A stretch of 9,393 bases of DNA. Source: Candidatus Luteimonas excrementigallinarum. Lineage in GTDB: Bacteria > Pseudomonadota > Gammaproteobacteria > Xanthomonadales > Xanthomonadaceae. Made by a program: the position numbers and the translations under genes. Below are positions 1 through 4,807 of the stretch, in pieces (the first letter of the stretch is position 1; every line of letters starts with the position of its first letter). Location of the stretch: the NCBI GenBank assembly GCA_019115725.1, contig DXCY01000208.1, forward strand, positions 1 through 9,393, written 5' to 3'. The notes beneath the pieces are model-generated. The model had not been told where the DNA came from, ran no database searches, and worked only from the letters and a program-made list of their open reading frames with translations.

Positions 1-239
1 GGCCGCAGACCGAGCGCGAGTTCGCCCGCCACTTCCGCATTGCCACCGCGATGATGAAAGGACCGGCCACGCTGGCCGAGATCGTGGAGGCCAGCGGCGC
101 AGAACCGGGCGAAGCGGCTGATTTCATCAACGCCAATCTTGCAACGGGCTTTGCCGAATTCGTACCCGAACCCGAGCCCGAACCCGAAGCCCCGCCGCGT
201 CCCACCGGCTTTTTCAAGCGCCTGCGCGGCAGATCCTGA
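1..239 (+). CDS. 3' end of an unrecognised protein with Pro-Glu repeat and basic tail (partial)
   Basis: The reading frame is open from the left edge (first full codon at 3) to a TGA at 237-239, so the gene begins outside the window and about 78 C-terminal residues are visible. A segment around TLAEIVEASG...FINANLATG has the spacing of a small helix-turn-helix or winged-helix unit (helix, turn, helix, then a glycine), but this is only a resemblance. It is followed by a Pro-Glu run (PEPEPEPE), a proline-rich linker and a short basic, aromatic end (FFKRLRGRS). Codon use is GC-rich like the neighbours. It ends 67 bases before dxs on the same strand, so co-transcription is possible. I do not recognise the family and give no function. 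An ATG-initiated reading from 51 is possible in principle, but the open frame upstream argues for a longer protein. Confidence 0.7.
   Translation, partial: PQTEREFARHFRIATAMMKGPATLAEIVEASGAEPGEAADFINANLATGFAEFVPEPEPEPEAPPRPTGFFKRLRGRS
165..188 (+). repeat. Four tandem CCCGAR hexamers
   Basis: Four in-frame 6-base units (CCCGAA, CCCGAG, CCCGAA, CCCGAA) encode the alternating Pro-Glu stretch in the partial upstream protein. Copy number could change by slippage without shifting the frame. Such PE runs usually act as stiff, extended linkers; that role is inferred here. Confidence 0.6.
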
Positions 240-273
240 ACCCGCCCCACGCCGCGACCCGGCGCGTTGCCTT

Positions 274-294
274 GCCCCCCGCGACCCGGGGGGC
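274..294 (+). promoter_or_regulatory. Stem-loop directly upstream of dxs, containing the only G-rich SD-like sequence
   Basis: GCCCCCC at 274-280 is a perfect complement of GGGGGGC at 288-294, with the 7-base loop GCGACCC. The G-run ends 13 bases before the dxs ATG and is the only purine-rich, SD-like sequence in the leader. The stem would hide it. No U-run follows, so it is a poor intrinsic terminator for the upstream gene. The pairing is seen directly; a regulatory role is inference. Confidence 0.4.
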
Positions 295-306
295 GAAAAT
301 GCCTGC

Positions 307-2226
307 ATGATCGATACCAAACGCTATCCGCGCCTGGCGCGGATCGATTCGCCGGCCGACCTGCGCGGCTTCGACGAAGCCGAGCTCCCGCAGATCGCCG
401 ACGAACTGCGTGCCTACCTGATCGAATCGGTTGGAAAATCCGGCGGCCACTTCGGCGCCGGGCTGGGCGTGGTTGAACTGACCACCGTCCTGCACTGGCT
501 CTACGACACGCCCGACGACCGGATCGTCTGGGACGTGGGCCACCAGTGCTACCCGCACAAGATCCTCACCGGCCGCCGGGACACCATCCACACCGTCAAG
601 CAGAAGGACGGCGTGGCGCCGTTCCCCAAGCGCGAGGAAAGCGAGTTCGACACCTTCGGCGTCGGCCACTCCAGCACCTCGATCTCGGCCGCCCTGGGCA
701 TGGCCATCGCCAACGCCCAGGCCGGCAACGACCGCAAGGTGATCGCCGTGATCGGCGACGGTTCCATGACCGCGGGCATGGCCTACGAGGCGCTCAACCA
801 CGCCGGCGGCATGGATACCGAGCCCGACGTGCTGGTGATCCTCAACGACAACCGCATGTCGATCTCCGAGGCCGTGGGCGGGCTGACCCGCATGCTCGGC
901 CGCATGAGCGGCAGCAGCACCCTCAACGCCCTGCGCGAAGGCGGCAAGAAGCTGCTGGGCGACAAGAACAGCCCGCCGGCGCGCTTCGTCAAGCGCTGGG
1001 AAGGCCAGTGGAAAGGCATGTTCGTGCCCTCCAGCCTGTTCGAGGAAATGGGCTTCCACTACACCGGCCCGATCGACGGCCACGATGTGAAGGCGCTGGT
1101 GGGCGCGCTGCGTACGCTCAAGGGCCTCAAGGGCCCGCAACTGCTGCACGTGATCACCACCAAGGGCAAGGGCTTCGAACTGGCCGAGGATGACCAGATC
1201 GGCTATCACGCCGTTTCGCCGTTCGACCCTGCCAAGGGCATAGTGGCCAAAAGCGGTCCGAAGAAGCCCACCTATACCGACATCTTCGGCAGCTGGCTGT
1301 GCGACATGGCCGCCGCCGACGACCGCCTGCTCGGGATCACCCCGGCGATGCGCGAAGGCTCGGGCCTGGTGCGTTTCAGCAAGGAATATCCGGAGCGCTA
1401 CTTCGACGTGGCCATCGCCGAACAGCACGCGGTGACCCTGGCCGCCGGCATGGCCACCGAGGGCGCCAAGCCGGTGGTGGCGATCTACTCCACCTTCCTG
1501 CAGCGCGGTTATGACCAGCTGGTACACGACGTGGCCATCCAGAACCTGGATGTGACCTTCGCCATCGACCGCGGCGGCGTGGTTGGTCCGGATGGCGCCA
1601 CCCATGCCGGCAACCTTGACCTGAGCTTCCTGCGCTGCGTGCCCAACATGCTGGTCATGGCACCGGCCGACGAGGACGAGTGCCGGAAGCTGCTGACCAC
1701 CGGCTTCAGGCATCCCGGCCCGGCCGCCGTGCGCTACCCGCGCGGCACCGGCCCCGGCGTCGAAGTGCAGGCCAGCCTGGAAACTTTGCCCATCGGCAAG
1801 GCCGAGTTGCGCCAGCGTGGCAGCCGGGTGGCCCTGCTGGCCTTCGGCGCCATCGTGCCCGCCGCCGAGCGGGTGGGGGCGGAGCTGGGCCTGACCGTGG
1901 TCAATATGCGCTTCATCAAACCGCTGGATCGCGACCTGCTGCTGGAACTGGCCGCCACCCACGAAGGCTTCGTCACTCTGGAGGACAACGTAGTGATGGG
2001 CGGCGCGGGCTCTGCGGTGGGCGAGCTGCTGCACGCGGAGGGCATCGCCCTGCCGCTGCTGCAGCTTGGTCTGCCCGATGCATTCCAGCATCACGCGAGC
2101 CGCGAAGACCTGCTCGCAGAGGCCGGTCTGGACGAAGCCGGCATCCGCTCGGCCGTCCTCAAGCGCTGGCCCGACCTGCAGCACCCGGCCGGCGCTTCGG
2201 CCCGCACGGCCGCCGGCGGGGCCTGA
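307..2226 (+). CDS. dxs: 1-deoxy-D-xylulose-5-phosphate synthase
   Basis: Dxs condenses pyruvate and D-glyceraldehyde 3-phosphate to 1-deoxy-D-xylulose 5-phosphate and CO2. It is a cytosolic, thiamine-diphosphate-dependent enzyme and the entry point of the MEP isoprenoid pathway; the product also feeds thiamine and pyridoxal synthesis. The protein is 639 aa (E. coli about 620) and colinear with the family throughout. Seen: His48 in KSGGHFGAG; His79 in DVGHQCYPHKILTGRR; the ThDP/Mg motif GDG at 150-152 followed by NDN at 180-182; Glu372 in AIAEQHAV, the cofactor-activating glutamate; Asp429 and His433 in the GPDGATH segment. The transketolase C-terminal domain follows, and a short Ala/Gly-rich tail extends past the usual end. 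The start at 307 gives MIDTKRYP, aligning with the family N-terminus. The frame is open back to before 139, but that part overlaps the upstream gene and does not look conserved. The SD is weak and lies in a hairpin (274-294). Confidence 0.97.
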   Translation: MIDTKRYPRLARIDSPADLRGFDEAELPQIADELRAYLIESVGKSGGHFGAGLGVVELTTVLHWLYDTPDDRIVWDVGHQCYPHKILTGRRDTIHTVKQKDGVAPFPKREESEFDTFGVGHSSTSISAALGMAIANAQAGNDRKVIAVIGDGSMTAGMAYEALNHAGGMDTEPDVLVILNDNRMSISEAVGGLTRMLGRMSGSSTLNALREGGKKLLGDKNSPPARFVKRWEGQWKGMFVPSSLFEEMGFHYTGPIDGHDVKALVGALRTLKGLKGPQLLHVITTKGKGFELAEDDQIGYHAVSPFDPAKGIVAKSGPKKPTYTDIFGSWLCDMAAADDRLLGITPAMREGSGLVRFSKEYPERYFDVAIAEQHAVTLAAGMATEGAKPVVAIYSTFLQRGYDQLVHDVAIQNLDVTFAIDRGGVVGPDGATHAGNLDLSFLRCVPNMLVMAPADEDECRKLLTTGFRHPGPAAVRYPRGTGPGVEVQASLETLPIGKAELRQRGSRVALLAFGAIVPAAERVGAELGLTVVNMRFIKPLDRDLLLELAATHEGFVTLEDNVVMGGAGSAVGELLHAEGIALPLLQLGLPDAFQHHASREDLLAEAGLDEAGIRSAVLKRWPDLQHPAGASARTAAGGA

Positions 2227-2233
2227 GCAACCG

Positions 2234-2250
2234 CCGGCACCCTGTGCCGG
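2234..2250 (+). terminator. Short GC stem-loop after dxs, possible weak terminator
   Basis: CCGGCAC (2234-2240) pairs perfectly with GTGCCGG (2244-2250) around a CCT loop, 7 bases after the dxs stop. No T-run follows (the next bases are GGCCTGATTA). It may protect the dxs mRNA 3' end or need Rho, rather than act as a standard intrinsic terminator. Confidence 0.35.
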
Positions 2251-2257
2251 GGCCTGA

Positions 2258-2288
2258 TTAACACTCCCCCCTTGCGCGGGCTTATCAT
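2258..2288 (+). promoter_or_regulatory. Candidate sigma70-type promoter for the diguanylate cyclase
   Basis: TTAACA at 2258-2263 (5 of 6 to the -35 consensus) and TATCAT at 2283-2288 (5 of 6 to the -10) are separated by 19 bases, longer than the ideal 17. Transcription would start near 2295, inside the loop of the stem described at 2265-2323. The boxes are seen; promoter activity is inferred. Confidence 0.3.
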
Positions 2289-2323
2289 CGGCCTGCTGCA
2301 TGACCGCGCAGCCAATGGGGGGA
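2265..2323 (+). promoter_or_regulatory. Two-tier stem that sequesters the SD of the diguanylate cyclase
   Basis: Outer stem: TCCCCCC at 2265-2271 pairs with GGGGGGA at 2317-2323. Inner stem: TGCGCGG at 2273-2279 pairs with CCGCGCA at 2304-2310. All 14 pairs are Watson-Crick, with a T2272-G2311 wobble between the tiers and a bulge CCAAT on the 3' side. The 3' outer arm is the SD of the next gene (GGGGGGAA, 4-5 bases before its GTG). The stem would therefore block translation of transcripts that include its 5' arm. Confidence 0.5.
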
Positions 2324-2327
2324 ACGC

Positions 2328-3443
2328 GTGCAGAGGCCACAGCGCTCCACGGGCGGGGGTACCAGACCGGTACCGAACGCCGAGCGGCTTGAACAGATGT
2401 TCGCCAGGCTGCCCTGGCGCACCTATCGCTACCGCATCCTCGGCATGGGCCTGGGCGGCGTGTGCATGGGCGCCGTCCTGCTGGAGAACGAGGCCCCGCT
2501 GGCGCTGTGGCTGCTCCTGCTGTTCACCAGCGTGATCTGGCCACACATCGCCTTCCAGCTCGCCTCCCGCAGCGCCTCGCCCTACCGCGCCGAGATACGC
2601 AACCTGCTGCTTGATTCGGCCCAGGTAGGCATCTGGGTGCCGCTGCTGCAGTTCAACCTGCTGCCCAGCGTGCTGCTGCTGACCGTGGTGACGGTGGACA
2701 AGATCAACACCGGCGTTCCGCGCCTGTGGCTGTGGTCGCTGCCCGGCATGCTGGGCGGGCTGCTGCTCACCGGCCTGGCCACCGGCTTTGCCGCCCAGCC
2801 GACCACCAGCATGTGGGTGATCGCGGCCAGCCTGCCCATGCTGATGATCCACACCATCGCGGTCAGCCTGGGCAGCAATCGCCTGGTGCACCGGATCCAG
2901 GACAAGAACCGCCAGCTGGACCGGCTCAGCCGCATCGATGTGCTCACCGGGCTCCATACCCGCCGCCACTGGCAGGACCTTGCCCGCCGCGCCCTGGCCC
3001 GGCACCGCGAAGACAGCACCCCGGCAATGCTGCTCATGCTGGATCTGGACAACTTCAAGACCTGCAACGATCGCCACGGACACGCCTTCGGCGATGAAGT
3101 CCTGCGCTCGGTCGCCGGAATCATCCGTACCCATATGGCCGGGATGGGCGAGGCCGGCCGCTACGGCGGCGACGAATTCACCCTGCTTCTGCCCGGCCGG
3201 CAGAAGCAGGAAGCCATGCGGATTGCAGAATCCATCCGTGCCGAAGTGGAATCGCTCCCCCTGTCGGCCGCTCCGGACACCCGGGTCAGCATCAGCATCG
3301 GCATGGCAGCGGCGTCCGGCGAATGCGCCACGCTTGAGCAGTGGGTCGAACGGGCCGATACCGCCCTGTACCGCGCCAAGCATTCCGGCCGCAACCGGAT
3401 TGCCGTGCAAGGCACCGTGCTGGCGGCGTCCTGCCGGGACTGA
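2328..3443 (+). CDS. Membrane diguanylate cyclase, MASE2-GGDEF (AdrA/DgcC type)
   Basis: The product should make cyclic di-GMP from two GTP at the inner membrane. It has 371 residues, like E. coli AdrA/DgcC. Residues about 30-182 form a MASE2 sensor region: hydrophobic segments at about 37-53, 57-73, 95-120, 134-155 and 160-180, plus the family-typical block SPYRAEIRNLLLDSA...FNLLPSVLL. A short helical linker (about 183-203) leads to the GGDEF domain, with LTGLHTRRHW (206-215), metal-binding DLDNFK (239-244), NDRHGHAFGD (247-256) and an intact GGDEF at 280-284. The inhibitory I-site, normally RxxD ending six residues before GGDEF, reads A271-G-M-G274 and is lost, so product feedback through it is not expected. 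There is no EAL domain. The GTG start at 2328 is chosen for its G-rich SD at 2317-2324; the next in-frame ATG (2397) has no SD. The MASE2 ligand is unknown, so the signal cannot be named. Confidence 0.95.
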   Translation: MQRPQRSTGGGTRPVPNAERLEQMFARLPWRTYRYRILGMGLGGVCMGAVLLENEAPLALWLLLLFTSVIWPHIAFQLASRSASPYRAEIRNLLLDSAQVGIWVPLLQFNLLPSVLLLTVVTVDKINTGVPRLWLWSLPGMLGGLLLTGLATGFAAQPTTSMWVIAASLPMLMIHTIAVSLGSNRLVHRIQDKNRQLDRLSRIDVLTGLHTRRHWQDLARRALARHREDSTPAMLLMLDLDNFKTCNDRHGHAFGDEVLRSVAGIIRTHMAGMGEAGRYGGDEFTLLLPGRQKQEAMRIAESIRAEVESLPLSAAPDTRVSISIGMAAASGECATLEQWVERADTALYRAKHSGRNRIAVQGTVLAASCRD

Positions 3444-3457
3444 TACCGGGCGCGTGA

Positions 3458-3477
3458 GGGTCAGATTTCCCTGACCC
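3458..3477 (+). terminator. Inverted repeat GGGTCAG/CTGACCC after the cyclase gene
   Basis: GGGTCAG (3458-3464) and CTGACCC (3471-3477) form a 7-bp perfect stem with loop ATTTCC, 14 bases after the stop codon. No T-run follows. It may be a weak terminator or an mRNA 3' end. GGGTCAG/CTGACCC palindromes of this form may belong to a dispersed intergenic repeat family in xanthomonads; that is from memory and untested here. The rest of the 3444-3650 gap shows nothing else I can support. Confidence 0.4.
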
Positions 3478-3650
3478 CACTGACCGGGTTTCGCCGATAC
3501 CGCCCTGGCGGACAGGCCGGCACCATTGACCTGCCAGCACCGTGGCGGCTCCGAGCGGATCATTCCCCTTCCGTGAGGTTCTCCAGTCATCGCGGGCGCC
3601 GCAGGGACGCAGGCGCTGCTGGCCTTCGCCACACACCGACAGGAAGCCAA

Positions 3651-3845
3651 GTGATCCAGATCAGGGAAGCCCAGGGCCGCTACGAGGTGCTCAGCCCCGA
3701 CCGCCACTGGGAAATCTGCGCCGATCGCCCGCGCGCCCAGGCCGCCGCCCTCACCCTTGCGGCTGAAATCGAGCTTGAAACCGGTACCCCGCCCGAGATC
3801 CAGGCACCGTGGCCGCTGCCCGCATCCGGGGCTGCGGAAGACTGA
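3651..3845 (+). CDS. Small hypothetical protein, 64 aa
   Basis: A GTG at 3651 is preceded by AGGAAG (3641-3646) with a 4-base gap, a good SD, and the frame ends at TGA 3843-3845. The product begins MIQIREAQGRYEVLSPDRHW. It looks like a small beta-rich start (YEVL..WEI), then an alpha helix rich in Ala (AQAAALTLAAEIELE), then a Pro-rich end. It has no membrane segment or signal peptide and is mildly acidic. The pattern of short beta strands around a Trp followed by an Ala-rich helix faintly recalls small DUF2188-like proteins, but the match is too weak to assign. Codon use is normal for the genome, and it lies in a gap where no other gene fits. A GTG at 3573 would add 26 residues, Arg-rich and low in quality, without an SD. 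Function unknown. Confidence 0.55.
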   Translation: MIQIREAQGRYEVLSPDRHWEICADRPRAQAAALTLAAEIELETGTPPEIQAPWPLPASGAAED

Positions 3846-3963
3846 GATCAGGGATCTCCGGCATTTCTGATCCGGCACGCGACAGCAGCGCTGACGTCAC
3901 CTGGCCGGGCATTTCAATCCGCCGCGCAATGACATTTCCACTGCCGCTTCCCACCGCCCCCAC

Positions 3964-3985
3964 AGGGTTGCAATAGGGTTGCAAT
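3964..3985 (+). repeat. Perfect tandem duplication of an 11-base unit
   Basis: AGGGTTGCAAT occurs at 3964-3974 and again, directly adjacent, at 3975-3985. It lies just beyond the tRNA-Pro terminator in the convergent gap between the plus-strand genes and the minus-strand operon. No coding or structural role is apparent. Confidence 0.75.
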
Positions 3986-3986
3986 G

Positions 3987-4020
3987 AAAAACGGCCTGAA
4001 CCGGAATGGTCCAAGCCGTT
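3987..4020 (-). terminator. Intrinsic terminator of tRNA-Pro and the infC-merR operon
   Basis: Read on the minus strand, positions 4020-4008 and 4002-3990 form a 13-bp stem (two G-T wobbles) with loop ATTCC, ending in GCCGTTTTT; the T-run is 3991-3987. It lies 17 bases after the tRNA CCA end. It is the clearest terminator in the window. On the plus strand the tail is GATTTC, so termination in that direction would be weak. Confidence 0.88.
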
Positions 4021-4036
4021 GATTTCAATGAATATT

Positions 4037-4113
4037 TGGTCGGGGTGGCCGGATTCGAACCGACGACCACTTGTCCCCCAGACAAGTGCGCTACCAGGCT
4101 GCGCTACACCCCG
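4037..4113 (-). tRNA. tRNA-Pro (anticodon GGG)
   Basis: The minus strand gives a 77-base cloverleaf with encoded CCA (4039-4037). The acceptor stem CGGGGTG/CACCCCG is perfect. The D arm is GCGC...GCGC with GCCTGGTA. The anticodon stem is CTTGT/ACAAG with loop CTGGGGG, giving GGG at 34-36 and G37. The T arm is GTCGG-TTCGAAT-CCGGC with one T-G wobble. C1-G72 and A73 are the known identity elements of bacterial tRNA-Pro. It decodes CCC and CCU. The gene starts 23 bases after the merR stop codon and is followed by its own terminator. Confidence 0.97.
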
Positions 4114-4124
4114 AAGATCGGATC

Positions 4125-4153
4125 ATTATACCCCGTCAGCGCCGCAGCGTCTG
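4125..4153 (-). promoter_or_regulatory. Promoter of tRNA-Pro
   Basis: On the minus strand a perfect TATAAT (4130-4125) lies 11 bases before the mature tRNA 5' end, placing the start of transcription about 4-5 bases before C1. The best -35 at 17-base spacing is CAGACG (4153-4148), which keeps only the central GAC, so the -35 is weak. Most of the spacer and the -35 lie inside the 3' end of merR. Confidence 0.6.
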
Positions 4154-4492
4154 CAGGACTTCCTCCAGTTCTGCACGAACCTGGCGCAGGATCTGGCCGC
4201 TCATCGAGGACTCCTGGCGGGCATCGTCACCCTCCAGCCGCTGGCGGGCGCCGCCGATCGTGTAGCCCTGTTCGTACAGCAGCGCGCGGATCTGGCGCAC
4301 CATCAGCACATCGTGGCGCTGGTAGTAGCGGCGGTTGCCCCGGCGCTTGACCGGATTGAGGCCGGGGAACTCGGTTTCCCAGTAGCGCAGCACGTGCGGC
4401 TTCACGTCGCACAGTTCGCTGACTTCGCCGATGGTGAAGTAGCGCTTGGCCGGAATCGGCGGCAGCTCGCGGTTGCTTCCTGGATCAAGCAT
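4136..4492 (-). CDS. MerR-family transcriptional regulator, short form, downstream of ihfA
   Basis: This 118-aa protein has an N-terminal MerR winged helix-turn-helix: residues about 17-42, YFTIGEVSELCDVKPHVLRYWETEF, followed by the wing with RRGNRRYY (about 50-57) and the second helical unit (DVLMVRQIRALLYEQGYTIGGARQRL). The end (RQVRAELEEVLQTLRR) is a short amphipathic helix, probably for dimer formation. The effector part is minimal and lacks the cysteine pairs of CueR or MerR metal sensors, so metal sensing is unlikely. Small MerR proteins next to ihfA are a conserved neighbourhood in beta- and gammaproteobacteria; their ligand and targets are not generally known to me. The ATG (4492-4490) lies inside the end of ihfA, giving an 8-base overlap and implying translational coupling. 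Confidence 0.95.
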   Translation of the reverse strand: MLDPGSNRELPPIPAKRYFTIGEVSELCDVKPHVLRYWETEFPGLNPVKRRGNRRYYQRHDVLMVRQIRALLYEQGYTIGGARQRLEGDDARQESSMSGQILRQVRAELEEVLQTLRR

Positions 4493-4790
4493 GATCTTCT
4501 CCCGGCGAATACGCCTCGACCCGCTCCTTCAGCTTCTGCCCCGGGCGGAAGGTGACCACCGTACGCGCGGAAATCGGGATCTCCTCGCCGGTCTTGGGGT
4601 TGCGACCGGGGCGCTCATTCTTGCGCCGCAGGTCGAAGTTGCCGAAGCCCGACAGCTTGACCTGGCGCCCCTGCTGCAGCGCCTCGCGCAGCACTTCGAA
4701 AAACGCGTCGACGAACTCCTTCGCCTCGCGCTTGTTCAAGCCGACTTCCTCATACAGCCGTTCGGCCATTTGTGCCTTGGTCAGTGCCAT
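4485..4790 (-). CDS. ihfA: Integration host factor subunit alpha
   Basis: This 101-aa protein is one half of the IHF heterodimer, a nucleoid protein that bends DNA sharply at specific sites in replication, transcription and recombination; the beta partner is not in this window. The sequence is colinear with E. coli IhfA: MALTKAQMAERLYEEVGLNK, then the KLSGFGNFDLR core (about 45-55), then the DNA-binding arm with RPGRNPKTGEEIPI (60-73) including Pro65, the residue that intercalates at the kink, and finally VVTFRPGQKLKERV. The start at 4790 (ATG) matches the family N-terminus. An in-frame TTG at 4811, overlapping the pheT stop as TTGA, would add seven residues. A GAGGAG lies 13 bases before the ATG, long for an SD. 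The gene starts 17 bases after pheT, so it depends on the pheST transcript unless an internal promoter exists. Confidence 0.97.
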   Translation of the reverse strand: MALTKAQMAERLYEEVGLNKREAKEFVDAFFEVLREALQQGRQVKLSGFGNFDLRRKNERPGRNPKTGEEIPISARTVVTFRPGQKLKERVEAYSPGEDHA

Positions 4791-4807
4791 ACCGCTTACC
4801 GGACTCC

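Noticed and set aside
139..306. Longer dxs start at 139
   Set aside because: The added 56 residues are Pro/Arg-rich, overlap the upstream gene in another frame and are absent from the Dxs family.
299..310. Three-codon ORF (Met-Pro-Ala) overlapping the dxs ATG as ATGA
   Set aside because: Too short to support, no own SD; probably chance.
214..2340. 708-codon minus-strand open frame over dxs
   Set aside because: Antisense shadow of dxs, with His/Gln/Gly-rich low-complexity product and no recognisable domain.
3573..3650. N-terminal extension of the small 64-aa protein from GTG 3573
   Set aside because: No SD, and the extra residues are Arg/Gly-rich with no structure; the AGGAAG before 3651 decides the later start.
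3846..3872. GATCAG/CTGATC hairpin just after the small gene
   Set aside because: Only 6 bp with a 15-base loop and no T-run; too weak to call a terminator.
2091..3878. 595-codon minus-strand open frame over the cyclase gene
   Set aside because: Antisense to a clear MASE2-GGDEF gene; product has no domain signature.
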